NCBI RefSeq assembly: GCF_000336715.1
Contig: NZ_AOMF01000171.1
Location: forward strand, 1 to 64,000
Length of the DNA: 64,000 nt
Reading direction: 5' to 3'
From: Halococcus thailandensis JCM 13552
GTDB lineage: Archaea > Halobacteriota > Halobacteria > Halobacteriales > Halococcaceae
Under the pieces are notes generated by a model. It worked only from the letters and a program-made list of their open reading frames with translations, was not told where the DNA came from and did not search any database. Of the stretch, positions 24,728-33,662 are shown one piece after another (within the stretch, counting starts at the first letter, position 1; every line of letters starts with the position of its first letter). Both the position numbers and the translations under genes were made by a program.

Positions 24728-25338
24728 TCCTCGCTATTTTCGGCGAACAGCACTTCGAACGTACTGTTCTCGATCGACCGCGTTTCGTGGATCTCGAACC
24801 CGACATCGGCGAACTGGCGCGCGCTCGTCTCGGTGTCGGGGAAGCTCCAGCGCATCTCGACGCCCGTCTCCAGCCAGTCGGGGTTGTTGCCGTCCCACCC
24901 TTCGTTGCCGCCGACGGTGAGCACGGCCAATCCGCCGGGCCGCAGCACGCGATGGAACGCCGCCGCGACGCAGGCATGTTCGTCGAGCGGAACGTGGATC
25001 AGCGAGAAGAACGCACAGATCGCGTCGAAACTGTCGTCAGCGAATCCGAGCGCGTTCATGTCACCCTGGACGAACCCCGCCTGCGTGACGTCCTCGCGGG
25101 CGCGGCGGAGCTGTTCGCGTGAGAAGTCGATGCCGACGACGTCGTGATCGGCGGCTAGGCGTTCGGCGACCGGCACGCCCGCGCCGCAGCCGGCGTCGAG
25201 CACCCGTGCGCCGTCGGCGAGTCGGTCGCACAGCCAGTCGAGATGGGGTCGATCGGCGTGTTCGTTCGTGCGATGGGCCAGATACTCGTCGACGATCGCG
25301 TCGTAGCCGTCCCTGATGGCGCGCTTGTCGCCCGTCAT
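24724..25338 (-). CDS. Class I SAM-dependent methyltransferase
   Basis: A 204-residue methyltransferase of the Methyltransf_11 type. Motif I is GARVLDAGCGAGVPVAERLA (about 43-62), followed by DVVGIDFSREQL, the motif QGDMNALGFADDSFDAICAF and the post-motif HRVLRPGGLAVLTVGG. The substrate cannot be read from the sequence; the family acts on small molecules such as quinones. It converges on fbp with a four-base overlap of the stops. Confidence 0.8.
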   Translation of the reverse strand: MTGDKRAIRDGYDAIVDEYLAHRTNEHADRPHLDWLCDRLADGARVLDAGCGAGVPVAERLAADHDVVGIDFSREQLRRAREDVTQAGFVQGDMNALGFADDSFDAICAFFSLIHVPLDEHACVAAAFHRVLRPGGLAVLTVGGNEGWDGNNPDWLETGVEMRWSFPDTETSARQFADVGFEIHETRSIENSTFEVLFAENSED

Positions 25339-25424
25339 TCATCGGCATCGACACGGCCGACGGACAAACCGTTTCGCCGTCCGCGTTCGATCCGGTCGGG
25401 TCGACGACATGGAAAAGTCTTTCC

Positions 25425-25435
25425 GCAATTATTGC
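25425..25435. promoter_or_regulatory. Palindrome before the carboxylase gene
   Basis: GCAATTATTGC is a perfect 11-base palindrome about its central T, 12 bases before the ATG at 25447. It may be part of the promoter or an operator; no regulator is identified. Confidence 0.3.
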
Positions 25436-25446
25436 ACAGTATCGGT

Positions 25447-27183
25447 ATGGAGATCCGCATCGGCGAGGGGGCGAGCGACGAGGAGGCACGCGTCATCGGC
25501 AGCGCGCTGGCCGAACACACCGGCACGGCGATCGAGGTGTACGTCGGCGACGGCGACGCGCCCGCGACGACCGCCGAACCGCCGGCGAGCGACGATCGAT
25601 CCGCAACCAACGGGGCGGGCGGATCGCGGGCATCGACCACGGGCGGGCCGACCGAGCGCGAGCAACTGCTCCGCGAGGAGATCGCCGACATCGAACAAGG
25701 GGGACCGGAGAAGTACAAGAACCGCCTGGACGACCAGGGCAAACTGTTCGTCCGCGACCGTCTCGATCTCTGGTTCGACGACGGGTTTTCGTTCGAGGAC
25801 GGCAAGTTCGCCAACTTCGACAGCGAGGATCAACTGCCGGCCGACGGGCTGCTCACGGGGGCCGCCGAGTTCGAGGGGCGAACGCTCCACGCGATGGCCA
25901 ACGACTTCACCGTGAAGGCCGGTTCGATGGCCGAGAAGGGCGTCGAGAAGTTCCTCCGTATGCAGCAGCGCGCGCTCAAGACCGGCAAGCCGGTTCTCTA
26001 TCTGATGGATTCGTCGGGTGGCCGGATCGATCAGCAGACCGGATTCTTCGCCAACAGGGAAGGGATCGGGAAGTACTACTACAACCACTCGATGCTCTCG
26101 GGGCGTGTCCCTCAGATCTGCGTGCTCTACGGCCCCTGTATCGCCGGCGCAGCCTACACGCCCGTGTTCGCCGACTTCACGGTGATGGTCGAGGGGATGA
26201 GCGCGATGGCCATCGCCTCCCCGCGGATGGTGGAGATGGTCACCGGCGAGGAGATCGATCTCCAGGAGTTGGGTGGCGCGCAGGTCCACGCCGCCGAATC
26301 CGGCAGTGCGGACCTCGTGGCCGAGGACGAAGAGCACGCCCGCGAACTCGTCGCTCAACTCGTCACCTACCTCCCCGACAACTCCGACGAGAAACCCCCA
26401 CGATCCGACTCGCGTCCGCCATCCCGCTCGCCAGCGGGCATCGATTCGGTGGTGCCCGAGCGGCCGAACCGCGGCTACGACATGCACGAGCTCATCGATC
26501 GCGTCGCCGATCAGGGGTCGGTGCTCGAACTCCGCGAACAGTACGGCCCGGAGATCATCACGGCGTTCTCGCGGATCGACGGCCGACCGGTGGGGATCGT
26601 CGCGAACCAGCCATCCCAGCGCGCGGGCGCGATCTTCCCCGACGCGGCCGAGAAGGCCGCCGAGTTCATCTGGACCTGTGACGCTTACAACATCCCGCTG
26701 CTCTATCTCTGCGATACACCGGGGTTCATGGCCGGCTCGGGAGTCGAGAAGGAGGGGATCCTCGAACAGGGCAAGAAGATGATCTACGCGACCTCCTCGG
26801 CGACGGTTCCCAAACAATGTGTCGTCGTCCGGAAGGCCTACGGCGCGGGCATCTATGCCATGTCCGGGCCGGCCTACGACCCCGAATCGACGCTCGCGCT
26901 CCCGTCGGGCGAGATCGCCATCATGGGCCCCGAAGCGGCGATCAACGCCGTCTATCGGAACCGCCTCGACGATATCGAGGACGACGAGGAGCGCGCAGCG
27001 CGCGAGGCGGAACTCCGCGAGGAGTATCGCGAGGACATCGACGCCCACCGGATGGCCAGCGAGGTCGTCATCGACGACATCGTGCCGCCGAGCGAACTCC
27101 GCGAGGAACTCGCCGCACGATTCGACTTCTACGAGGGGATCGACAAATCGCTGCCCGACAAGAAACACGGCACGATTCTCTGA
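25447..27183 (+). CDS. Acyl-CoA carboxylase carboxyltransferase (beta) subunit with N-terminal extra domain
   Basis: A 578-residue protein that moves CO2 from biotin to acetyl- or propionyl-CoA. The carboxyltransferase part begins near residue 70 (REQLLREEIADIEQGGPEKY). It has the N-half MDSSGGRIDQQTG and CVLYGPCIAGAAYTPVF, and the C-half IVANQPSQRAGAIFPDAAEKAAEF and LCDTPGFMAGSGVEKEGIL. In front is a short domain, IRIGEGASDEEARVIGSALA, resembling the epsilon subunits of actinobacterial carboxylases and the separate PccX protein of Haloferax, joined by an Ala/Thr/Gly linker. The biotinylated subunit is not in the window. Propionyl-CoA is a plausible substrate. Confidence 0.88.
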   Translation: MEIRIGEGASDEEARVIGSALAEHTGTAIEVYVGDGDAPATTAEPPASDDRSATNGAGGSRASTTGGPTEREQLLREEIADIEQGGPEKYKNRLDDQGKLFVRDRLDLWFDDGFSFEDGKFANFDSEDQLPADGLLTGAAEFEGRTLHAMANDFTVKAGSMAEKGVEKFLRMQQRALKTGKPVLYLMDSSGGRIDQQTGFFANREGIGKYYYNHSMLSGRVPQICVLYGPCIAGAAYTPVFADFTVMVEGMSAMAIASPRMVEMVTGEEIDLQELGGAQVHAAESGSADLVAEDEEHARELVAQLVTYLPDNSDEKPPRSDSRPPSRSPAGIDSVVPERPNRGYDMHELIDRVADQGSVLELREQYGPEIITAFSRIDGRPVGIVANQPSQRAGAIFPDAAEKAAEFIWTCDAYNIPLLYLCDTPGFMAGSGVEKEGILEQGKKMIYATSSATVPKQCVVVRKAYGAGIYAMSGPAYDPESTLALPSGEIAIMGPEAAINAVYRNRLDDIEDDEERAAREAELREEYREDIDAHRMASEVVIDDIVPPSELREELAARFDFYEGIDKSLPDKKHGTIL

Positions 27184-27207
27184 ACCGCCGGTATCGAGCG
27201 CCGTCGC

Positions 27208-27639
27208 TCACTCGTAGCCGATGTCGGCGGTGAGTTCGCTGTTGCTTCGCTGGAAGACACCGGAACCACGCGCGAGTTCGTTGCCGGCGTCGTCGTGGGC
27301 GACCGCCTCGGCGATCAACTGATTCGGGTTGTCGTTGACGACGCGCCCCTCGGCGTGGATCGTCCCGTCCGAGACCGGGCGTTCGAGATGGATCGTGAAG
27401 TTCGTCGTGAGAACGAAGACGTCCTCGACGAGCGAGTTGGCCGCGAAGAACGCCGCATCGTCGAGCGCTTTGAAATACACTGCACCGTGGACCGCACCGA
27501 GCGGATGATGACTCTCCGAGGAGATCGGGACGTCGAGCGTCGCCGTGCCCTCGGCGACGGTAAGACTCGTCCCCTCGTCGGCGTTGACGGGCGCACGCTG
27601 ATACATCCGCTCTAACTTCCGAAAATGCGTCTCGTTCAC
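27208..27639 (-). CDS. Hotdog-fold thioesterase (PaaI family)
   Basis: A 143-residue single hotdog domain. The central motif HHPLGAVHGAVYFKALDDAAFFAAN contains the usual HGG-like turn (here HGA) and the Asp of the catalytic helix. The later strands VLTTNFTIHLERPVSDGTI and NELARGSGVFQRS complete the fold. It should hydrolyse an acyl-CoA; the substrate is unknown. It converges on the carboxylase gene, 24 bases away. Confidence 0.82.
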   Translation of the reverse strand: MNETHFRKLERMYQRAPVNADEGTSLTVAEGTATLDVPISSESHHPLGAVHGAVYFKALDDAAFFAANSLVEDVFVLTTNFTIHLERPVSDGTIHAEGRVVNDNPNQLIAEAVAHDDAGNELARGSGVFQRSNSELTADIGYE

Positions 27640-27679
27640 GGTCGGGAACGGTCCCGACTGTGGATACCGGTTTCGATGG

Positions 27680-27997
27680 TTACGGCGCGCCGGTGATGAC
27701 GAACTGGCTTTCGGTGTCCCCGTTCGTCACCTGTCGCGTCGCGCCGGGTGCGACCCGAACCGCGTCACCGCTTTCGAGCGACAGCTCCTCGCCCTCCACG
27801 GTCATGGTCGCCTCGCCCTCGACGAGGAGATACACTTCCTCGTGGTCCTCGTCGCCGTGTTCGTGTTCCGGGCCCTCCCAGCCCGGCTCGGCGTCGACGA
27901 CGGTGACGCCGTGATCCTCGCAGTCGAGCGGCTCCCGGAGGAAATGCATTCCGTACGTGGTCTCGGTCTCGTCGTAGTTTACCTTCGTGTGTGACAT
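27680..27997 (-). CDS. Small cupin-domain protein
   Basis: A 105-residue single cupin barrel. Metal-binding motif 1 is visible as GPEHEHGDEDHEEVYLLVEG and motif 2 as LSLESGDAVRVAPGATRQV. The start at 27997 (MSHTKVNYDETE) was chosen because upstream codons are basic and shadow-like. Proteins of this kind may bind a metal and a small ligand; no specific activity can be given. It is followed on the same strand by the thioesterase gene 40 bases on. Confidence 0.8.
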   Translation of the reverse strand: MSHTKVNYDETETTYGMHFLREPLDCEDHGVTVVDAEPGWEGPEHEHGDEDHEEVYLLVEGEATMTVEGEELSLESGDAVRVAPGATRQVTNGDTESQFVITGAP

Positions 27998-28110
27998 CAC
28001 TCCCGGTTGGCGGGCCGGACGGAAATGCGCACTGCCGGCTGGTCGCCGCTCGACGCGCGCTCGCACGCTCCATGAGCAACGCTTAGGCGTCAGCGTCGCC
28101 TCGTATCCTC

Positions 28111-28863
28111 GTGCGCATCGAGAACAGCTTCGTGCCCGTGCGCGGCGTCGGCGAGAAGACCGAGCGCCGGCTCTGGCGCGAGGGGATCACCCACTGGGAC
28201 GACTTCGAACCGTCGACCGTCGGCGACGTGCAGGGCGACAACATCACCGACTACATCGACCGCGCCCGCGATCGCCTCGCGGCCGGCGATGCGGCGTTTT
28301 TCGACCGCGCCTTCCCGTCGGGCAGTCGCTGGCGGCTCTACGAGAACTTCCGCGGGAACGCCTGCTTTTTCGATATCGAGACCACCGGTCTGGACGCCCG
28401 CCACAACGACGTGACGACCGTCAGTTTCCATCGTGCCGGCGAGACGACCACGCTCGTCCGCGGCAAGGATCTCACACAGGAGGCCGTCCGCCGCGAACTC
28501 GACGCGGCCGATCTACTGGTGTCGTTCAACGGCAAGCGCTTCGACGTCCCCTTCCTCGAACGCTCGTTCGACCTCGACGTCACGCAGCCACATCTCGACG
28601 TGATGTACCCCTGTCGGCAGCTCGATCTCACTGGCGGACTGAAGGCGATCGAGGAGGAGATCGGCATCGAGCGCGACCGACCGGATATCTCCGGGCGGGA
28701 TGCAGTCCGGCTCTGGCACGCATACGAACGCGGCGACGAGGACGCCCTCGATACGCTGGTTGCATACAATCGCGCCGACACGGTGAATCTCAAATCATTG
28801 CTCGACACCGTTACGCGCCGCCTTCACGAGTCGGTGTTCGTCGGTGATACCGAACGGCGCTGA
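28111..28863 (+). CDS. RNase H-fold 3'-5' exonuclease-like protein with helix-hairpin-helix
   Basis: A 250-residue protein starting with GTG. Residues 1-60 include a helix-hairpin-helix-like segment VRGVGEKTERRLWREGITHW. A DEDD exonuclease domain follows: FFDIETTGLDARHNDVTTV supplies the first Asp and Glu, DLLVSFNGKRFDVPFLE the second Asp, and LDTLVAYNRADTVNL the last. This plan resembles bacterial YprB. It should degrade DNA or RNA from the 3' end; the substrate is unknown. Confidence 0.8.
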   Translation: MRIENSFVPVRGVGEKTERRLWREGITHWDDFEPSTVGDVQGDNITDYIDRARDRLAAGDAAFFDRAFPSGSRWRLYENFRGNACFFDIETTGLDARHNDVTTVSFHRAGETTTLVRGKDLTQEAVRRELDAADLLVSFNGKRFDVPFLERSFDLDVTQPHLDVMYPCRQLDLTGGLKAIEEEIGIERDRPDISGRDAVRLWHAYERGDEDALDTLVAYNRADTVNLKSLLDTVTRRLHESVFVGDTERR

Positions 28864-28927
28864 TCTCGTAATCGATCTCGTCTCCGATCCGTTTTCGCCG
28901 AAAAACCGTTCGTCGAAAAGTCGTCGA

Positions 28928-30700
28928 TCAGCTGCGTCGCGTTGCGAGCAGCGCCGCACCGAGCAGCGCGACGATCGCAACGGCGATGCCGAAGCCCGGA
29001 CCGCCCGCCTCGGTCGCCTGTCCGCCGCCCGTTTCATCGGCGGTGCCGGCTGCGGTCTCGCCGCCAGTCGCCGTCGTCGCTCCGCCGTCGGTCGCTGCAG
29101 TGTCGGCTCCGCCGCTGGCGGTCGTGGCGGGCGCGGTCGATTCGGTGATTTCGAGCGTCGCGTTCCGGACGCTGCCGTTGTTGAGCGTCATCGAGACCGT
29201 GTAGTTGCCCGCCTCGGGCGGGTTCGTGACGCCGCCGTAGGTCATGTTGAGTCGGTCGCCCTCGCTCACGTCGACCGTGCCGTCGAAGCCGACGGTGAGA
29301 TTTCGGCCCTGGGCACCGATCGTCGGTGCGGTCGTGTTGTTGACGACGCTCTGGCCGCCGAGCGTGGCGGTCGAGATGCTACCGCCGACGAGGCCGATCG
29401 AGGCGTTGCTCTCGCCGTAGTCGATCGTGAGTTCGCTCAGATTGCCCGTCGCGTTCGGTCCCGCGACGATCGATGCCGTATGGTTGGTGCTCTCGTTGCC
29501 GGCTGCCGAGGGGTCGGCCGTGATCGAGGCGTTGCCGTTCGTCGCGGCCGCCGATCCGCTACCCATCTCGGTCTCGGTCGCTGCGCCCGCCGTCGCGTTC
29601 TCGCCGATGGTCAACGTCGTGTTCTGGCTGCTCCCGTTGTTGACCGCGACGCCGACCGTGTAGTCGCCCGCCTCGGGCGGGTTGGTGACGCCGCCGAAGG
29701 TGACGTTCAGCCGGTCGCCCTCGCTCGCGTCGACCGTGCCGTCGAAGCCGATGGTGAGGTTCTGACCCTGGGCACCGATCGTCGGTGCGGTCGTGTTGTT
29801 GACGACGCTCTGGTCGCCGAGCGTGGCAGTAGTGATGCTGCCGCCGACGAGACCGATCGAGGCGTTGCTCTCGCCGTAGTCGATCGTGAGCTCGCTCAGA
29901 TTGCCCGCCGCATCCGCGCCGACGACCGTCGAGACCGTGTGGTTGGCGCTGGTGTTCGGCGCGCTCGGGACGGCCGTGATCGTGGTGTTGGTGTCAGCTC
30001 CGGCCGCCGTCGCAGTGCCGATCTCGGTCTCGGCCGTCGCATTGGCCGTCGTCGCGTTCGACGTGTTCGCCGACGCGTTCGCGGTCGTCTCGTTCGTCGC
30101 GTTAGTCGTCGTTTCGTTTGCCGACGCGTTCGCTTCGTCGGCCGACTCGTTTGCCGTCTCGGTCGTTTCGTTCGCTGATGCGTTCGCCCCGTCGGCCGAT
30201 TCGTTCGCCACTGCGCCGTCGTCGCCGGTGACTTCGAGAGGCACCGTCTGCTCGGCCTCACCGTCGGTGACGCTCACGGTGAACTCGTAGTTGCCGGCCG
30301 GCAGACCGGTGATATCCATCCCGACGATATCCGTTCGTTCGAGGTCCTGCGTGTCGTATCCCGACTCGTCGAAGGTCGCCTCCTCGATCTGCTCGTCGCT
30401 GAGACCGGGCGCGCTGATCTCGACGTCGTAGGGGCCGTCGAACAGCCCGTAGACGATGTTGAGATTGAGCACGCCCTCGGCGATCGATTCGACGGTGTTC
30501 GCCGCGCCGTCCCTGAAGCGGACGTTCAGCGGTTCATCGTCGGATGGGCTGTAGAACTCCTCTTCACTCGCGCTGTCGTTGGTGGCGTTATCGCCGTCCT
30601 GGGCGGCGACCGTCCCCGCGGTGGCGATGCCGCCGACGACCGCGGCGAGCACCACCAGCGCGACGAGAGCCACGCTTCGATATGGCTTGTCCTGTGTCAT
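28928..30700 (-). CDS. PGF-CTERM surface glycoprotein-like protein with duplicated domain
   Basis: A 590-residue exported protein. A signal peptide (ALVALVVLAAVVGGIATAG) ends before AAQDGD. Residues about 45-155 form a beta-rich domain. A Thr/Asn/Ala linker (about 160-225) has many NxT/S sites. Then two copies of a domain of about 140 residues follow, sharing SELTIDYGESNASIGLVGGS and GGVTNPPEAG. The C terminus GGPGFGIAVAIVALLGAALL with trailing basic residues is a PGF-CTERM signal, so archaeosortase ArtA should cleave it and link the protein to lipid. It probably sits in the cell envelope; the ligand is unknown. Expansion by internal duplication is clear. Confidence 0.85.
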   Translation of the reverse strand: MTQDKPYRSVALVALVVLAAVVGGIATAGTVAAQDGDNATNDSASEEEFYSPSDDEPLNVRFRDGAANTVESIAEGVLNLNIVYGLFDGPYDVEISAPGLSDEQIEEATFDESGYDTQDLERTDIVGMDITGLPAGNYEFTVSVTDGEAEQTVPLEVTGDDGAVANESADGANASANETTETANESADEANASANETTTNATNETTANASANTSNATTANATAETEIGTATAAGADTNTTITAVPSAPNTSANHTVSTVVGADAAGNLSELTIDYGESNASIGLVGGSITTATLGDQSVVNNTTAPTIGAQGQNLTIGFDGTVDASEGDRLNVTFGGVTNPPEAGDYTVGVAVNNGSSQNTTLTIGENATAGAATETEMGSGSAAATNGNASITADPSAAGNESTNHTASIVAGPNATGNLSELTIDYGESNASIGLVGGSISTATLGGQSVVNNTTAPTIGAQGRNLTVGFDGTVDVSEGDRLNMTYGGVTNPPEAGNYTVSMTLNNGSVRNATLEITESTAPATTASGGADTAATDGGATTATGGETAAGTADETGGGQATEAGGPGFGIAVAIVALLGAALLATRRS

Positions 30701-30831
30701 GATTTCGTGTGTATTGTCGGCGAGGACGGCCGGTAAATTCGGTCATCGAATCGCCCGCCGTCGCTCCGTTCACGTCGATGGGTATGATACACCACCGTAC
30801 TATATTCTTTTCGGTGGTGCCGATTCCGAAC

Positions 30832-31284
30832 TCATTCGGTCGGGCGTTTCAGCGAGAGCACGGTTCGATCGAACGCACAGACGAGCTCGTCGTCCTGATT
30901 GAACGCCTCGACGTGCATCGTGACGACCCCACGCTCGCCGTCGCTGGTCTCGCGCTTCTCGACGACCGTCGAGCGCGCGTGGATCGTGTCGCCGTGAAAG
31001 ACCGGACGGGGGTGCTCGACGTCGTCGTACGAGAGGTTGGCGACGATGGTGCCGTCGGAGGTATCGGGGATCGTCAGCCCCACGGCCAGCGAGAGCGTGT
31101 ACAGCCCGTTGACGAGCCGCTCGCCGAACTCCGTCTCGGCGGCGAACTCACTGTCGAGGTGGAGCGGCTGTTGGTTCATCGTCATGTCGCAGAACCGCTG
31201 ATTGTCGCTCTCGGTTACCGTCCGCCGCTTGTCGTGCTCGATCGTTTCGCCCTCGGTGAATTCCTCGTAGTAGCGCCCCGTCAT
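30832..31284 (-). CDS. MaoC-family dehydratase, candidate mesaconyl-CoA hydratase
   Basis: A 150-residue hotdog-fold (R)-specific hydratase. The catalytic loop is [29 protein letters not shown] (Asp and His), followed by [16 protein letters not shown] and [17 protein letters not shown]. The start at 31284 was set by the conserved [15 protein letters not shown]. In haloarchaea with the methylaspartate cycle, mesaconyl-CoA hydratase (forming beta-methylmalyl-CoA) belongs to this family. The divergent glutamate dehydrogenase and the CitE-like lyase nearby fit that cycle. Without the neighbours it would be called only a MaoC-like enoyl-CoA hydratase. Confidence 0.72.
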   Translation of the reverse strand: MTGRYYEEFTEGETIEHDKRRTVTESDNQRFCDMTMNQQPLHLDSEFAAETEFGERLVNGLYTLSLAVGLTIPDTSDGTIVANLSYDDVEHPRPVFHGDTIHARSTVVEKRETSDGERGVVTMHVEAFNQDDELVCAFDRTVLSLKRPTE

Positions 31285-31350
31285 GGACGGACGCTCGCGC
31301 GCCGGGGGCAAAAGCCATCGGTCGCCGCCCGCAAATGATGGCGCTGCCGA

Positions 31351-31374
31351 TGCAGTTATACCAATATCTATAGG
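31351..31374. promoter_or_regulatory. AT-rich divergent promoter region
   Basis: The stretch TTATACCAATATCTATAG between the divergent MaoC and glutamate dehydrogenase genes contains overlapping TATA-like boxes, usable in either direction. It is isolated in GC-rich DNA, so it is probably the shared promoter/operator. Confidence 0.4.
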
Positions 31375-31447
31375 TCCGGGCGTCCAACGGCTACAGCACG
31401 GTCGCCGGCACCGCCCCGATCGGCCGGCGTCGAACACCCATTCCATC

Positions 31448-32728
31448 ATGACGACGACAGCTCCAACCGAGTCCGAGGACCCGCCCGAAACCGCCGCCGA
31501 GACCGCCCGCCACCAGCTCGACCGTGCGGCGTCACACATCGACGTCGATCCCGGCATCGTCGAGCGGCTCAAGCACCCGAAATCCGTCCATCAGGTCTCC
31601 GTACCGGTCGAGATGGACAGCGGTGAGACACGGATCTTCACGGGCTATCGCGCCCATCACGACAGCGCACGCGGACCGTTCAAGGGTGGACTGCGCTACC
31701 ATCCCGACGTGACCGCCGAGGAGTGCGTCGGGCTCTCGATGTGGATGACCTGGAAGTGTGCGGTGATGGACATCCCCTTCGGCGGCGGCAAGGGTGGCGT
31801 CGTCGCCAACCCGAAGACGCTGAGCGAGCGGGAAAACGAGCGGCTCACGCGCCGCCTCGCCGAGGAACTCCGCGATATCGTCGGCCCCATGCGGGACATT
31901 CCGGCCCCCGACATGGGCACCAACGCCCAGACGATGGCGTGGTTCATGGACTCTTACTCGATGCAGGAGGGCGAGAGCCATCCCGGCGTCGTCACCGGCA
32001 AACCGCCCGTGATCGGGGGGAGCTACGGCCGTGAGGAGGCTCCCGGCCGGAGCGTCGCCGTGATCGCCCGCGAAGCCATCGACCACTACGGCCACGATAT
32101 CGAGGAGGCGACGGTCGCGATTCAGGGCTTCGGGAGCGTCGGCGCGAACGCCGCCCGCCTGCTCGACGAGTTCGGCGCGAACGTCGTCGCGCTCGCCGAC
32201 GTCAACGGGGCCATCCGCGATCCGGACGGGTTCGACACGCACGACGTCATCTCCCACGAGGAACAGCCGGGGATGGTCTCGGGCTACGATGCGCCCGAGA
32301 GCCTCGCGAACGACGAACTGCTCGAACTCGACGTCGACGTCGTGATTCCCGCCGCCCTCGGCAACGTCCTCACCGTCGACAATGCCGACGACGTCCAGGC
32401 CGACCTCATCGTCGAGGGAGCGAACGGCCCGACGACGACGCGCGCCGACGAGATCTTCGCCGAGCGCGGGATCCCCCTCATTCCCGATATCCTCGCCAAC
32501 GCCGGCGGCGTCACCGTCTCGTATTTCGAGTGGCTCCAGGATATCAACCGCCGCGCGTGGACGCTCGAAGAGGTCAACGAGGAGCTGGAAAGCGAGATGC
32601 TGACGGCATGGAACGACGTCCGTGGAGCGTACACGGCCCACGACGATGTGACGTGGCGCGAGGCAGCCTACATCGTCGGTCTCCGGCGCGTCGCCGCGGC
32701 TCACGAGGTCCGCGGTCTCTGGCCGTAG
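31448..32728 (+). CDS. Glutamate dehydrogenase (first of two)
   Basis: A 426-residue Glu/Leu/Phe/Val dehydrogenase. The catalytic Lys region is [20 protein letters not shown] with [39 protein letters not shown] follows. The nucleotide fold shows [17 protein letters not shown] and the hinge [20 protein letters not shown]-type sequence (here [10 protein letters not shown]). It interconverts glutamate and 2-oxoglutarate; the cofactor cannot be decided from the sequence. The ATG at 31448 gives a Thr/Glu-rich N-terminal extension of about 20 residues. It is followed 30 bases on by the CitE-like gene. Confidence 0.9.
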   Translation: MTTTAPTESEDPPETAAETARHQLDRAASHIDVDPGIVERLKHPKSVHQVSVPVEMDSGETRIFTGYRAHHDSARGPFKGGLRYHPDVTAEECVGLSMWMTWKCAVMDIPFGGGKGGVVANPKTLSERENERLTRRLAEELRDIVGPMRDIPAPDMGTNAQTMAWFMDSYSMQEGESHPGVVTGKPPVIGGSYGREEAPGRSVAVIAREAIDHYGHDIEEATVAIQGFGSVGANAARLLDEFGANVVALADVNGAIRDPDGFDTHDVISHEEQPGMVSGYDAPESLANDELLELDVDVVIPAALGNVLTVDNADDVQADLIVEGANGPTTTRADEIFAERGIPLIPDILANAGGVTVSYFEWLQDINRRAWTLEEVNEELESEMLTAWNDVRGAYTAHDDVTWREAAYIVGLRRVAAAHEVRGLWP

Positions 32729-32758
32729 ATTCAAGCCACGCGCCCGTCTCCGTCCGGC

Positions 32759-33595
32759 ATGGCCAGACGAAGCGTTCTCTTCACGCCGGCCGATCGCCCG
32801 GACATGTGCAGCAAAGCCCCCGACAGCGGGGCCGATGTCGTCGTCTTCGATCTCGAAGACGCGGTTGCGCCCGCTCGAAAAGACGAGGCGCGCGACGCTC
32901 TCGCCGACCTGCTCACGAGCGGGTTCGATCCCGACTGTGAAGTCTGCGTTCGCGTTACGCGGGAGTACGACGCCGATCTCGATGTCATTCTCGACGGCGA
33001 CCCACGCCTCGACGCGCTGATGCTCCCGAAAGTCGAGAGCGGTGAGGACGTCACGGCGCTCGCCGACGCGATCGCTACACGCGACGCCACCTACCCCGTG
33101 TTCGCGCTGATCGAGACCGCTGCCGGCGTGCTCGCCGCCGACGCCATCGCCGGGGCCGACGCCACGACGGCGGTCTGTTTCGGGGCCGAAGACCTCGCTG
33201 CGGATCTCGGCGCTCGGCGCACCGACGCGGGAACGGAAGTGCTCTACGCGCGCGAACGGACCGTGCTCGCGGCGAGCGCGGCCGGCGTCGACGCCATCGA
33301 TACGCTCGTGACCGACATCGACGCGACCGAGCGCCTCCGCGAGGACGCCGAGTTCGCGCTCGACCTCGGCTACGACGGCAAACTCGCCATCCATCCCGCG
33401 CAGGTAACGGTCATCAACGACGCCTACACGCCGACCGACGACCGCATCGCGTGGGCCGAACGCGTCCTCGACGCGAAAGCGGATGCCGACGCCGAGGGAC
33501 GTGGCGTCTTCCGCGTCGACGGCGAGATGATCGACGCGCCGCTGATCGCCCAGGCCGAGCGCGTCCTCGACCGCGCCCGCACCGACGATCCATAA
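32759..33595 (+). CDS. HpcH/HpaI aldolase/CitE family protein, candidate (methyl)malyl-CoA lyase or thioesterase
   Basis: A 278-residue TIM-barrel lyase. The N terminus RSVLFTPADRPDMCSKAP and DVVVFDLEDAVAPARKDEAR carry the family signature. MLPKVESGED and FALIETAAGVLAAD hold the catalytic Glu, and AVCFGAEDLAADLGA holds the metal-binding Asp. LAIHPAQVTVINDAYTP ends the barrel. In haloarchaea, CitE homologues act as malyl-/beta-methylmalyl-CoA lyase or malyl-CoA thioesterase in the methylaspartate cycle. This one, between two glutamate dehydrogenase genes, is a candidate for either; its compact length favours neither strongly. Confidence 0.78.
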   Translation: MARRSVLFTPADRPDMCSKAPDSGADVVVFDLEDAVAPARKDEARDALADLLTSGFDPDCEVCVRVTREYDADLDVILDGDPRLDALMLPKVESGEDVTALADAIATRDATYPVFALIETAAGVLAADAIAGADATTAVCFGAEDLAADLGARRTDAGTEVLYARERTVLAASAAGVDAIDTLVTDIDATERLREDAEFALDLGYDGKLAIHPAQVTVINDAYTPTDDRIAWAERVLDAKADADAEGRGVFRVDGEMIDAPLIAQAERVLDRARTDDP

Positions 33596-33662
33596 CGATA
33601 GTTGGACCGACAACTCCGGGGGAATGCGACGCTCTTAACAGCTATCTCTGCAAGGCGGATGT

